DNA from: Berberis thunbergii
Lineage: Eukaryota; Streptophyta; Magnoliopsida; Ranunculales; Berberidaceae
Assembly (NCBI GenBank): GCA_003290165.1
Contig: QNQO01000684.1
Location: 434,001 to 498,000 of the forward strand
DNA length: 64,000 bases
Direction of reading: 5' to 3'
The translations under genes and the position numbers were made by a program. How positions within the stretch are numbered: the first letter of the stretch is position 1; each line of letters opens with the position of its first letter. The notes beneath the pieces are model-generated. The model was not told the origin of the DNA. It saw nothing but the letters and a program-made list of their open reading frames with translations, and ran no database searches. Positions 1 through 11,413 of this stretch are shown one piece after another.

Positions 1-199
1 CTAAGATTCTTAAAAATTATACTTTAAACTATCTAAAATTTAAAAAAAAAATCAATCTTTTCACCAATAAGAAAAACACTACGTTACTTTGATTTTTTTC
101 GTCAAACAAAATGAATAAGAAATTTCTCTGTAATAAATAAAATATAGTTAGATAAAATAACCTAAATTTCTACAAACAATAATTAATAACTTATTGTTT

Positions 200-483
200 C
201 TTTGGTTGACTTTGGCTTTGAATTTAATTGGTGCGTGACTCAATTTCTTCATCTTGCTTCGTCATATTCGGTTGAGTCTTCGTGGTCATATTTGAATGAT
301 ATGATTTCATCGATCTTTCACACCCAGTATGCATGACATTATAATTTAATCGACATATTTTTACAAAAAAACTCCGCTCAACCTATATTGGGTTTACATG
401 CTTAATCAATATTCTTTTTGTACTAATTCACAAATAAAAATTTTAGTTCGCAATACATCATTTTCAAAGGCATGTATAACAAT
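200..483 (+). repeat. Direct repeat, left copy
   Basis: This stretch is repeated in the same orientation at 2896-3183. Both copies start near a TTGGTTGACTTTG word and both contain TTTTTGTACTAATTCACAAATAA followed by a run ending in TTTCAAAGGCAT. The copies have diverged by many substitutions and small indels. The 2.4 kb between them has no coding frame. They could be old LTRs of a decayed element or a simple dispersed repeat; no primer site was recognised next to the left copy. Confidence 0.7.
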
Positions 484-2895
484 TAGAATTTCTCTATGAA
501 ACGCTTAATAAAGAGTCTAGTATCAAAGACATATCTAGGTACATTTATGTTTAGACATTTTTCATGGAAGTATCAAAGTCATGAACATGATCAAAATGTT
601 TATTTGAGAAGCCCCTTATGAAGTAATTTCCTATAGCTTAATGTCATCAGCATAGCATTTACAATAGATAGTGTTGAATGTCGTAGGCACTGGCAATATC
701 TAGTATAGATCATAATTAAAGCGGATAATGGACGAGTTTGAGAGGGATTTTTAAAATGAAAATAGTAGAAGGATCAAATTTATAAAACAATGTGGCTTTG
801 TATATGGTTTGCAAATTGTTGATATCAATATTGACTATTATTATTTCTTTAGGGTAGAAAATTTTGATTATTTTGTAGAAAATAAAAAGCACTTAGTATT
901 AAATACATCAAGTATGTATGCACTAATTTTGAGCATGCAACTGAAAAATGATGGAGAGCCATAGATAAAATGGTATGGGGACAAGAAAAAGAGGAGAAAC
1001 AAATAAAATAAAAATGTCAAAGATTTCTTTCTTTTTTTTTCTTCATGAAATTGTCCTTTTAACCCTAGAACCTTTTCCCCTCATTCTTTAAGATAATAAA
1101 TAGTTGAAGCCGATAGCCAACTTCAAGTTCCACCTTCCCTCACACTATTTTTTTTTGTGTTGTCACCCACCATATTTTCTCTAATATGATTTTCATAAGT
1201 CTTCTTCTGTATTATTGTCATATTTTTTCATTAAATCAATCACAACCACATGTTTCACCAAATGAGGCATACAAACAACTTTCATTATGTGCATTTCATA
1301 CAAAATATTATATACGTGAAACTTGTAATGTTTGAAAATTTAATAAATTACTTCAAGACAAATAAAATAAAAATAATGTGCTTCTCCTTTATCATTGAAA
1401 TTTGAGGCAACATAAAACATATTTATAGGTACAACTCAGTTAGCAATTATAGATACAAACACATGGGCTGCACCATTATAGATACATTCACCTTGGCCTC
1501 CTAAGCTGTGTTTTTTGTAGCATTCTTGATGGCAATGAGAGACAACTAGTGCTATGTAATGTCTTTTGGCATCGTTTCTGTGCCATTGTTCCAACTGCGT
1601 GAATAGATCAATAAGCAATTATGTATCAAAAAATTCAAAGATCAACTAAATATTCACAAATCCTATACTACACAAAAATGACAAACCTGAGACAACAAGA
1701 AGAAAAATGTGGGTGAAGGAAAGCTTAGCCATAACGAACATATAGCTTAGAACGTGGAATGCAATCTTGGGTTTGTGAAATTGTGATGTAAAGATTGCAA
1801 ATGTCTTGGCTATTTCTAATGTTTAGGAGCCAGAGACAGACTATTACCATCAAACTTGGCATGAAACAATCTACCTAAAATTAAGTTAAAACCAAATCAA
1901 AGTATAATAAAATATTGTAAATAACTAGCTGCCCCACTTAAACATTATGGAGATCTCAGGATTCAGCTTCTTAAACTTCTTTTTGTCTTTTTTTTTTTCA
2001 TGCATGTCCAAAATGGTGTAGAGATTTGCTACTAGAGATTAAATTTGGGCACAACTTATTAAATCCATCTACTACAAAGACTCGGCCATTTTAAAGAAAA
2101 TTTCGATAAAAAGTGTCACTACTAGTATAATATAAATTTAATAAAAAAACTATTGAAGTTTTCTTACATTGTTAAGCAAAAAATGGTATATATATGTCAA
2201 AATACATCTGATACTTGGTCAGAACGGCTAGTTTCTTAGAATGGTCACTAAACCATCAACCATTTTTTACTATCATCATACTTAATTCCCATTCCAGGAA
2301 CTATAGTCGACTCTTATCATATCTGTATTTCAATTTGGAATGTGGCTACCAATGTACCTTTACACTTCGATCCGAATTTGGCCAATGAACTTTCCACTTT
2401 TGACTAGTTTCATTTCTCCCTTTGTATGGTCCACCATCTTGCATTTTTTTAACCTTCTTTGGACTTTAGTCATCTTATAAATTGACTTTGCTTGACCGAT
2501 TTTTAGTTTTTGGCTTCAATATTCAAATGTTGACTAAGGTTGTCAATTGAATTTAACTTTGACTTGACATTTCTGATATGATCATTTGAATCAAAGCCTT
2601 TAATTTACTTCTTTTTTGCGTTTGAATAATCTAATTTTCATGATTACTCGCAAACCCAATATGTATGGCTTAATAAATTGGTCACACATTTATACACTAT
2701 CACTCAACGATCATCCCATTTTGGTTTTATAAATTTAATCCATAATTGGTTTTGCTTTAATTCACAAATACATTATAACTTTGGGTAGTACTAAATGGGG
2801 TAATATAGTCAACTCACTTATTACTTATCAACACTCTAAACGTGATTTAGCTTGTATTATTAACACAACCATTTTTCATAGTCATTTGGGTTTGG
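484..2895. other. AT-rich spacer, no gene seen
   Basis: No convincing coding frame, RNA gene or transposon end was found. Only short chance frames occur. Several TTGACTT-like words recur around 2380-2600, giving a weakly repetitive texture. Confidence 0.5.
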
Positions 2896-3183
2896 TTTTC
2901 TTTGGTTGACTTTGTCTTTGACTTTAATTCGTGCATGATTTTATTTCTTCTTTTTGCATCATCGCCTTTAGTTGAGTATTCACGATTGCATTTGAGTGAT
3001 CTAACTTCGTCAATCACTCACAACCCAGTATTCTTGACTTTATAACTTAGTCAATACATTTTTATGATAAAACTCTGCTCAATCTATATTGGTTTTACAA
3101 GCTTAACCAATATTATTTTTGTACTAATTCACAAATAACATTTTTAGTTCGGAATACATTAATTTCAAAGGCATATATAACAT
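2896..3183 (+). repeat. Direct repeat, right copy
   Basis: Second copy of the repeat at 200-483, in the same orientation, aligned over nearly its whole length with scattered mismatches. The spacing of about 2.7 kb between copy starts would fit an old LTR pair, but no retroelement coding sequence survives between them. Confidence 0.7.
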
Positions 3184-3385
3184 TTTTAGTCTGTAATATA
3201 ACCTTAAGTCCGTCAAAATTTAGCATTCCAAAAATGGCCTCTCGAAAATAGAAAATTTCATCATGTTTTGTTGGTAATTGAAATAAAAATATATGATTAT
3301 TAGGAAACTTGTAGTTTTTTTTTTTTTTAAGAAACTTGTGGTTATACCATATTAATGCATACTAGTTATACCATGAGTCCTTCTA

Positions 3386-3518
3386 GGCGGTGAGGAAACG
3401 AGCGAGGGAGGGGGGTTTAACACCACAATCCCCCTCAAGATTCACACTGACACGTATCTCGAGGGGTGGAGAGTCACACCCCCTCCCTCGCCCGTTTCCT
3501 CGCCATTTAGAATCACCG
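3386..3518. mobile_element. MITE-like palindromic element, copy 1
   Basis: The outer ends form an inverted repeat: GAGGAAACGAGCGAGGGAGG at 3392-3411 is matched in reverse by CCCTCCCTCGCCCGTTTCCTC at 3481-3501. Inside lies a second hairpin, CTCAAGAT and ATCTCGAG around TCACACTGACACG (about 3434-3463). A second copy with the same ends and the same flanking word CGCCATTTAGAATCACC occurs at 11414-11536. GC content is far above that of the surroundings. The nested hairpin layout and two dispersed copies suggest a short non-autonomous DNA transposon. No clear target duplication was identified. Confidence 0.7.
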
Positions 3519-3534
3519 TTATACTATATTACAC

Positions 3535-3597
3535 CGCCCATTCCCCTTGAGATACCCAACATCACTTATCTCGAGAAGATGAGTCCCTCGCTCCCTA
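3535..3597. repeat. Degenerate third MITE-like copy
   Basis: Immediately after copy 1 there is a weaker version of the inner hairpin: CTTGAGAT, a 13-base loop, then ATCTCGAG, followed by CCCTCGCTCCC. The order of parts matches the right half of the MITE-like element, so this looks like a decayed or partial copy adjacent to it. Confidence 0.45.
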
Positions 3598-3756
3598 AAA
3601 GGGCTCAATTTTTTAACTATTGTCTCCAAATTAATATAATATTTTATTAACAATAGAATCAATACCGAATATACCCCACCTAGGTCCCCCTAGTCTTTTA
3701 TAGTAAAATGAACTAGGTATGATAGACAGCAGCATTAAAAGAATAAAACAGTTGAC

Positions 3757-5991
3757 ATGGTCCTCCGTTGGATCACACCATGTTGGACTTCCCTCCAAAA
3801 TATTCAAAAAACAGTTTTGTACCCACTGGACCGTTGCCAATTTCACAAACTATTCATCCATAAGTCCATCTCTACTCAAGAGGTTTACGCGGGCAATATA
3901 AAGATTGGAGAGCTAGCTCGTGCTGGAAACATCAAAGCTGCTCGCCATCTGTTCGACAAAATGCCTGAGAGAGATGTTGTTTCATGGAACACCATTGTCA
4001 CTGGGTACTGGAAAAATGGGATGTTAGAGGAATCCAAGAGCTTGTTCGAGTTGATGCTTGAAAGGAATGTGGTGTCGTGGAACTCCATGATTGCTGGTTG
4101 CATAGAGAATCATAGAATAGACGAGGGTTATGACTACTTTGATAGGGTGCCCATGAAAAATACTGCATCTTGGAATGCTATGATTTCTGGTCTTGTTAAG
4201 TGTGGGCGCGTTGAGGAAGCTGAAAAGCTCTTTGAAGATATGCCACAAAGGAATGTTATTAGCTATACTGCGCTGATGGATGGGTATGCTCAGATAGGGG
4301 AAATTGAGTGTGCCCGTGCTTTGTTTAATCGGATTCCGGAGAAAAATACTGTTTCTTGGACTGTGATGATTAATGGGTATGTGAACAATGGGGAATTGGA
4401 TGAAGCAAAGCGATTGTTTGATATGATGCCCAAGAAGAATGTGGTGACGATAACTGCTATGATTATGGGGTATTTTAAGGAAGGAATGGTGGAAAGTGCG
4501 AGAAATTTGTTTGAAGAAATTAGTGATAAGGATATTATCTCGTGGAATGCCATGATAGCAGGTATGCTTTACCTTCAAAATCATTTGAATTCCAAGATGC
4601 CTACTATGTTAGAACAAATCACCACACTTTCAACACTGCTTAAACCACTCGAAAGCCTGTGTAGCAGGTGTGCTGGTTCTCCAGCATACGGAGCTAGGTT
4701 TATACAGGTTGTATTTTGGTAACATTTGGTTTTAATTTAGAGAGGCAGCTACAATGTTGACCCTAACTAGTGACCAATTTCCTTTGCTTGGTGAATCGCT
4801 TTAGTTGTGAACTTTTTCAGACTTGATCATATTTATTGATAGCCCAGTTCAAAATGAAATATGTTTCTTCTTCTTTTAGTTATGTGTAAGAAACATTAAT
4901 GAGGAAATTTAAAGAGCGCAACTTTAAAGCCTTAAGATAAAGGGAATATCGTACTTATAAACTCTAGGAAATGAGGATGTGACATATTGACTACATAATG
5001 CCAGGGTTATTCACAAAATTAGTAACAGTGCATTTCATGCTGCACAGGTTATGCACAAAATGGGAATGGTGAGGAAGCATTGAAGTTATATTTAAGAATG
5101 CGTCAAATAGGCATGGATCCAGATCACGCAACTCTTATTTCTGTTCTTACCGCTTGTTCTAGTCTTGCATTTCTAGGTGGAGGAAGACAGAATCATGTAT
5201 TTGTCATCAAGGAAGGGTTTGAGTCAAATATATCTGTATGTAATGCTTTGATAACCATGTACAGCAAATGTGGTAGCATATATGATTCTGAGAGAATTTT
5301 TGGACAACTGAACACTCCAGATCTTGTTTCCTGGAACACCATCATAGCCGTATATGCACTCTATGGTGATTATGTGAGAGCTCTTGATTTGTTTACACAT
5401 ATGGGGTCGGTTGGTATTAAACCAGATGGGTTAACTTTCCTCAGCATCTTATCTTCATGTGGGCGTGCCAGGAAAGTCGAAGAAAGCATGCAGTGGTTTG
5501 GTTCAATGATTAACAATTATGGAATCACACCCAGAGCTGAACACTATGCATGCTTAGTTGATATATTGAGTCGAGCAGGACTATTGCAGAAGGCATATAA
5601 GATAATCTTAGAGATGCCATGTGAAGCAAATGGTGGTGTTTGGGGTGCCATTCTTGCTGCTTGCCAGGTTTATTCAAATGTGCAGTTAGGGGAGTTAGCA
5701 GCCTCAAAACTTGTAAAATTGGAGCCTCAAAATTCTGCAGCTTATATTACGATGTCCAATATATATGCTGCAGTTGGTATGTGGAAGGAGGCTAGGGGAG
5801 TTAGGGAGCTGATGAAAGAGCTAGGAGTTAAGAAGCAACCAGGATATAGTCGGATTGAGTTTGAGAATGAAGTGCACTCATTCCTTGGTGGGGATATGTC
5901 ACATCCCGAAATAGATGTGATTCATTTGGAGCTGGCGCACATCAATTTGCATATGAAGATGTCAGATTATTTTTTAGACCACTTAATTTAG
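3757..5991 (+). CDS. PLS-class PPR protein, E/E+ subgroup, two exons
   Basis: Exon 1 is 3757-4561 and exon 2 is 5048-5991. The intron starts GTATGC and ends CACAG, and splicing joins MIAG to YAQNGNGEEAL, restoring a standard repeat in phase 1. The spliced product is about 582 residues. Short S-type repeats with DVVSWN, NVVSWNSMIAG and KNTVSWT signatures fill the first ~270 residues, followed by longer repeats and a C-terminal E motif (GVWGAILAAC, LEPQNSAAY) and E+ motif (KKQPGYSRIE, SHPE). No DYW domain follows. Such proteins bind organelle transcripts one repeat per base and commonly take part in C-to-U editing with DYW partners, in mitochondria or plastids. The target RNA is unknown. The first ~30 residues are not an obvious presequence, so the start is the least certain part. 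If the intron were retained, the protein would stop at 4722 without its C-terminus. Confidence 0.9.
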
Positions 5992-8112
5992 TGTATTTCA
6001 GAACATTCTCCGTCTATGTCAAATAGAATTATACCATGTTGATTCCCAATCACAGTAGGGCAAAATTTTGGATGAAGTACTTCCATTCTTGTGCAAAAGG
6101 ATGTGTTGGGCCAAAAAAATGTGCATCAAACCATGAAGTGAGGATTGTTTTGCTGACGATACCTAACCATTTTGCTAACAATGACTTAGTGCAACATATG
6201 CTTACATCAGATCTCAACATTTTTGCTTGATCTATGTCACTGCTTGTATACAAGAAGATGTGGCATTTATTCAGGATTACAAGAAGTGGAACATTGACAA
6301 AACAATTCAGCAGGTAGACGGTCAGAAGTGTTTAATGCTGAGATTTGTTGGAAGTTGGCAAGGATGAGATGTCTTCAGAAGTAGAAGGGAAAATCAAACT
6401 TTGTAATCAAGCGACCTCGAAAAATGACGGACTGATGTTGGGAAAAGGTTTGATGGATGTTGAGCATCAATTGTCATTGTCAGAGCAACTGCCCAAGTAT
6501 CAAACACTAGTGGTGGTACACGCTTTAATTTGTTGATCATTTCTATGATGAAATGTTGAGAAATGCACAAGTTTCTTACAAACCCACTGTTAGAAAGGAC
6601 AAAAAGATTGAAATGAGAATAAAATGATGTGGAGAAGGCAATAAAAAAAAAATGCATCAACAGATGCTCCAAGTAATGAAGTGTTGCTTGCAATTGCAGA
6701 TATGATTCATAAGATAGACGTTGGAATGTGCCACATCAGTACCCCATATTGTTTGATATATATATATGACTTGTGCATAACCAACACAGAACATGGTCCC
6801 GTATGTACCCCAAGAAAGAAGAAAAATTCAAAGGTGTTGTGCAACTTTACAGCTCTTTTCCTTGTGTATCATCAATAGTGCTGCTTTGTCAGTAGATTAT
6901 AGAAGTGGTTTATAGAGAGTATTTTTTTTTTTTGAAGCCATTCAGAAAAGTCTTTCTGGAAAATAAAATGAAGGTGAGAATTGTTCCAAACTTGCTTGGT
7001 GCTCACATTGGGATAAGAATTTGTTTATTGTAGTCAAATATTTGGTTCTCATTTATTTATTTGTTTGTTGGCTTTGTCATGCTAGTCATATTTTTGGTTT
7101 ATCCATCTATTTATTTATTTATTTAGTTTCATGGCGATAACTGTCACGGATCAAACCCCTGATTATAGAAAAATCAGTCTCCAAGTAATGTATTAAAAAA
7201 AAAAAGTAGAAATATTTCAAGTAAAAGAGAAATAAAAATTGTGATAATAAAGGATTAAACTAATTTTAAAGAAGATTTGTAAATTAGAAATAATGATTTA
7301 ACTGAAATAACAGTACTAGATAGAGAAAGACCTTCGAACTTCGACTTCATGCACCAGACCATGGTAAAAAGCATTAAAGATAGTAATCAACTCTCATCTA
7401 TGTTTTCAGATGAAATCAATGCTTAGATCATTAAAAATCATGAGGACTGTGTTTAGAACCCCACGTAGGGATGGAAATTTGGCACAGCATGACCTCATCC
7501 TAACTCAAGTCTGGTGCTCTCTAGATGGTCTGCAGGATAGATACGGTATTAGGAAGGCTGATTCGTAATTTGGGCATTGGAGCTCCCAACCCAATCCTGG
7601 TCCGATATCTTGTGTTTACTTATTTTATTATTATTAATTTTAGCTGGTGTCACAAAAATGACTTGGCCTGGTGAAATGTTTGAGTTAGTTGAGATCTTGG
7701 TTTTGAATTATTCGGAAAGATAATACAAAGAAATGAATAAGAAATTAGAACCAGTGCTATTTCTGCAAAGTTTTTTCTAAAGGAGAGTAATCTCCTCATG
7801 ACGATCCTTACAAATGACCCACAAAATACCCACGAGTATATTAATCTATGCCACGAAAATGGTTTCACAATCTTCCTTCTTTGCTTGCTTACTAAGTAAT
7901 TGACCTGACGTGTGTGTGACTTAGACTCTTTCATTGGGCTTGAGCCTTGAATATGCTTCTGGTTTGTACTTTCTTCTGAACTTGCACTTGACCCAGGACT
8001 TTCCACCCTTCTTCAAATAAATACTTCTCAATATTCGTTATGTAATGTACTCTTTGTGGCCCATAAGAGTGTTGCACACAAGGCTTATATGCACCTGCAG
8101 TTTCACAAGGAT
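5992..8112. other. 3' flank of PPR gene and spacer
   Basis: The first few hundred bases are probably PPR 3' UTR. After that only small frames without recognisable similarity are present. T-rich runs occur near 6921-6932, and several TTTATTTATTT stretches lie near 7050-7125. A frame of 118 codons at 7650-8006 (-) has no recognisable domain. Confidence 0.4.
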
Positions 8113-8325
8113 TTATAACATTTTCATTATTTTCCTTTTCATTTCTAATATTTTAAATGCAGTAGGCTTTAAATCTTCTCTCTTATCTTTGACAGCATTC
8201 TCGGTTTCACCATGAACAAAGTTTAACTTGGAAAGATATGTGAATGAGAGAGGAATTCCTCGATGATACTCAGATAGTAACATTATGAAAAACACACAAC
8301 ACAAACAAAATGCATTTTTAGTCAT
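8113..8325 (-). CDS. Possible small secreted peptide
   Basis: A 70-codon frame begins MTKNAFCLCCVFFIMLLSE, which looks like an N-terminal signal peptide with a short basic start and a hydrophobic core. The rest is basic and ends KRKIMKML. Just downstream on the same strand another frame reads NPCETAGAYKPCVQHSYGPQ, with paired cysteines like a processed peptide. An intron or frameshift could join the two. No family was recognised. It lies in the intergenic space downstream of the WEB gene on the same strand, and may equally be a chance frame. Confidence 0.25.
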   Translation of the reverse strand: MTKNAFCLCCVFFIMLLSEYHRGIPLSFTYLSKLNFVHGETENAVKDKREDLKPTAFKILEMKRKIMKML

Positions 8326-8518
8326 GTAAAACCCTCATTCATAATATGTGACAAAGATTATATTCAGTATTAATAATGTACTTTACAATGCGTTTTTTTT
8401 TTTTTTTGGTTGAACAAATTTTAGATTCCATTATCCTAAGAAACTATTCAACTATTGATTCAGGAATATATACATAGAAGCAAAAATGTGCTATGGGTGG
8501 ATATTCAGTTGCAAGTGC

Positions 8519-10510
8519 TCAGCCAACAGATGTTTCCCTTCTGTGGTGGAAGCTTGTTCTCCTCAGAATCTCCCCAAATCTTCGGTACAATGCTTTCTTC
8601 TTTCTCTGGGAGCTTTTCTCACTCTCTGATTCATCAAGATGATTGCCATCATGATCATGCTCGTGCTCATGGTCAAATTCTTCCATGTTTAACGCGTCTC
8701 CATATTCTGTGAATGAGGAAGACATTTTGCGGTGGTGCGTAACTGGTTTTGGACCATCTGGTGAATCCAACACATCAAATATTGACCCTTTGAAAAGCTC
8801 TGCCAATTCAGGGTCGTCAAAATCATCATCCTTATGATCCTTGTGAAATCCATTTGGAAGTTTCAGTTCCTCCAGTTTGAGATGGAGAATTTCTGTTAGT
8901 TTTCTATCATCTTTGTGCTCTTTAATTTGTGAATCTTGTTTTGGTACATGTTCCACATTTGCATCCTCCTCCGTTTTCTTGGTAACATCTGGTGTTGGCG
9001 GTCGTGAGCTTGTGTTCAGTAACCTCTTCAACTCCTTGATAGTTTCAAAAGATGCTGCTTCGTTGATCCTAAGGCGCTCATTCTCTCGGGTTAGATTCTG
9101 TATCATATCATCCTTATCAACTGTGCAATCCTTGAGTTGGGAATTCTCTTCCCTCGCAATCCCTGCAGCTTCCTTCGCAACAGTAGCTTCATTTATTGCT
9201 TGTTTCAGTATATCCCTCAACTTGCAGTTTTCTTCCCTTATGACCTTAGCCATGTCCTCTGCTATCTTCAATGACTCCGCCAACTTGTGGTTCTCTTGTT
9301 TTACAGCACTGCCCTCCTCTTCGGCTCTTCTTATGCAATTGACAAACTCGAGTTCTTTTCCATTCCATGCCAAAATTGCATCTTCAGCTTCGATTTTCAA
9401 TCTGTCTGACGCACACTTAAGCCTCTCAATTTCCTTTCTTGCTTCCTCCAACTGAGGTTGATACCTCTCCTCGGCTGTCTTTGCCAATTGCTTCCAATAT
9501 TGTACTTCCTCCTTTACATTGCTTAGATTAGATTGGGCTAACCGAAGTTTGTCCTGCGCATCAGTGCTTTCCGTTTTGACTTCTATAAGGACTAATGCTA
9601 GATCATCCATGGCTTTCCTGCTCTTTTCTTCTGCATCGGTAGCCAGTTTAAGTTCTGTTTTAAGTGCAATAATCTCCTGGCTTAGACAGCTCACTGTAGA
9701 CGAACCTGCTTGTGCACGTGCTATTTCCTCTTTGGCTATTTGAAGCTCAGCTTTGAGAGTCTGAATGGTTCCTTTCATCGTATCCTTCTCATCTTGCAAC
9801 ATGGATACATTGATATTAGAACTGCTATGTCTTTGCTCAACTGGATGCTCATCCTCCACGCTCTGTATTTTCTTTTGTAGAGAACTTATCTCAGACTTGG
9901 CTTGTAGGAGCAAGAGATTGGTCTCTTCAAGTTGTTTCGTATTGGAACGCAGCGTCTCAGACAACTCTGTCTCAGACTCCTTTGCCTTATACAATTCCAC
10001 CTCAAGTTTTTCAACTCTTGTTTTGCTTTCCGAGAACGAACGCCTAATCTGGGACTCCGATTCCTTCACAACACGGAGCTCCTCCTTCAAGCCGTCTAAC
10101 GAATTAGCATCCTTTTCTGCTTCCTCTACCCCTTCACTAATCCTTTTCGAAACTTGGGATGATTGAAGCTCCTTCAAAGATTGGAGCTCTACATAGAGAT
10201 CTCTAACCCTCTTTGAATTGGCCTCAGCTTCTTTGACAGCTACTTTTTTCGATTCTAAGGCAGACACTAGTTGCTGACGAACGCGTTGCAGCTCTTGGGA
10301 AGACACAGCAAGAGCCTCCACATCTATTGCGTGTTGCTTCTGAACAGCCTCGATTTCAAGCTGCCATGCTCGGTCTTTTGTTGCTCCGACCTTCATCATC
10401 TCTTCAATCTCATCATCCTCATCCATTACTGCTGTCAATTTGGCTCTGGCTTTGTTTATATCCACCGGCTTCCTTCCTTGCATCGTTCTTGATCTTACAA
10501 CTTCTTGTTT
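8519..10510 (-). CDS. WEB-family coiled-coil protein, main exon
   Basis: From the methionine at 10483 the frame gives 654 residues. The frame stays open to 10510, where TGTAG forms a likely acceptor, so the true exon probably begins there with KQEVVRSRT. The segment DRAWQLEIEAVQKQHAIDVE followed by SSQELQRVRQQL closely resembles the core of Arabidopsis WEB-family proteins such as At3g02930 and At5g16730. A long heptad-rich coiled coil spans roughly residues 40-480. It is followed by a Pro/Thr-rich linker (SSRPPTPDV), an acidic patch with DDPELAELFKGSIFDVL, a His/Glu/Asp-rich tract, and a basic tail KKKALYRRFGEILRR that fits the family's C-terminal lysine-rich end. WEB1 and its relatives act in chloroplast movement, but the role of this subgroup is not established. 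The product is shorter than 800-residue relatives because N-terminal exons are missing or broken. Confidence 0.85.
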   Translation of the reverse strand, partial: KQEVVRSRTMQGRKPVDINKARAKLTAVMDEDDEIEEMMKVGATKDRAWQLEIEAVQKQHAIDVEALAVSSQELQRVRQQLVSALESKKVAVKEAEANSKRVRDLYVELQSLKELQSSQVSKRISEGVEEAEKDANSLDGLKEELRVVKESESQIRRSFSESKTRVEKLEVELYKAKESETELSETLRSNTKQLEETNLLLLQAKSEISSLQKKIQSVEDEHPVEQRHSSSNINVSMLQDEKDTMKGTIQTLKAELQIAKEEIARAQAGSSTVSCLSQEIIALKTELKLATDAEEKSRKAMDDLALVLIEVKTESTDAQDKLRLAQSNLSNVKEEVQYWKQLAKTAEERYQPQLEEARKEIERLKCASDRLKIEAEDAILAWNGKELEFVNCIRRAEEEGSAVKQENHKLAESLKIAEDMAKVIREENCKLRDILKQAINEATVAKEAAGIAREENSQLKDCTVDKDDMIQNLTRENERLRINEAASFETIKELKRLLNTSSRPPTPDVTKKTEEDANVEHVPKQDSQIKEHKDDRKLTEILHLKLEELKLPNGFHKDHKDDDFDDPELAELFKGSIFDVLDSPDGPKPVTHHRKMSSSFTEYGDALNMEEFDHEHEHDHDGNHLDESESEKSSQRKKKALYRRFGEILRRTSFHHRRETSVG

Positions 10511-10588
10511 CTACACCCAAACGATTAAAAGAAATTCAACAAAACATTGGCAATGGAAACAACAACATCAACCAAAACAAAAACATAC
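10511..10588 (-). other. Intron of the WEB gene
   Basis: On the minus strand a 78-base segment starts GTATGTTTTTG after ATCTAAG and ends GGGTGTAG before AAACAAGAAG. Both borders are canonical and both flanking frames are in phase 0 (NSNSSK joins KQEVVR). The T-rich composition is typical of short plant introns. Confidence 0.65.
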
Positions 10589-10740
10589 CTTAGATGAATT
10601 TGAATTCGTGAACTTAGCTGAATTAGCTTCGTTTTATAGGAGACCGAGAACCAACCTTAGGTGAAGCAGGGCGCCTTGACGGGTTATTGTTGTTATGTTC
10701 AGAAGAACCATATCTTGAAGAATCCACCAAACCACCAACA
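10589..10740 (-). pseudogene. Upstream WEB exon with apparent frameshift
   Basis: Reading backwards from the donor at 10589, the in-frame codons give EANSAKFTNSNSSK, but this frame meets TAA at about 10635. The frame further upstream reads SSRYGSSEHNNNNPSRRPAS then PKVGSRSPIK, a Ser/Pro/Arg-rich stretch like WEB N-termini. Removing one base from the A-run (T-run on the plus strand, 10632-10635) would connect the two. So the exon is either frameshifted by one base or mis-assembled. The true start codon was not located; the ATG at 10820 opens a hydrophobic frame that does not look like the family. Confidence 0.45.
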
Positions 10741-11135
10741 AATATCAGAAGAAGGCATGAAAGGAGAAGAGTCAATGAAAAATCAAAGAAGCATAAACCA
10801 AGCAGAGTCGATGAAAGCATGCAAGAAAATAAACCAAGTTAAGGAAACAAATCAATATAGGGTTTGACCGAATAAAAAGGAGAAGAGCTTCCACAACCAA
10901 TCAACCGAACCTATTGTTGGGCTTAGAAGATACCACCATTGACGTTGTGTGTGTATTTTGGCTCTTCATAATAAATATCAGAAGCTTGTTTATGGAAGAG
11001 AAAGTTGATGAACCAAACAAAACCGAAATTCGCGGGGCTCCGTCCCTCCTACTCTTTCTCTAATTTATTTTCTACAAATACAAATGAAATTTGTTGGATC
11101 AAACGTAACGTTTCTTGGAGCTTTGTTAGCGGAGT

Positions 11136-11190
11136 TGTGTGGGTGTGGGTGTGGGTGTGGGTGTGGGTGTGGGTGTGGGTGTGGGTGGGT
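11136..11190 (+). repeat. GTGTGG hexanucleotide microsatellite
   Basis: About nine units of GTGTGG lie in a row with nearly no interruption. The strand is strongly G-rich, the complement C/A-rich. A chance open frame runs through it and encodes a Val-Trp repeat, which I attribute to the repeat alone. Confidence 0.95.
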
Positions 11191-11413
11191 TTGTATGAAT
11201 GCCGAGTGTCTAGCTTACGAGCTGATTTTTTTGGAGTTTTGGTCGAGTTGACTAGAGCCGGCTTGACACTTACATTGGGTGGGGGATATTTTTCTATTCA
11301 CACCCTAGGAAATTGGATGGGGATCTATGGTCGTGAACTCCGTTGGTTCGAATACCATAATGGAGATTTTTTATCTACCTTAAACGAGTGATGCTAAGCG
11401 GCTAACAAACAAG

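Noticed and set aside
8877..9455. Plus-strand Ser-rich frames opposite the WEB gene
   Set aside because: They mirror the coiled-coil codons of the minus-strand gene.
11005..11391. Open frame through the GTGTGG repeat
   Set aside because: The Val-Trp repeat follows from the microsatellite; the flanks show no family or splice context.
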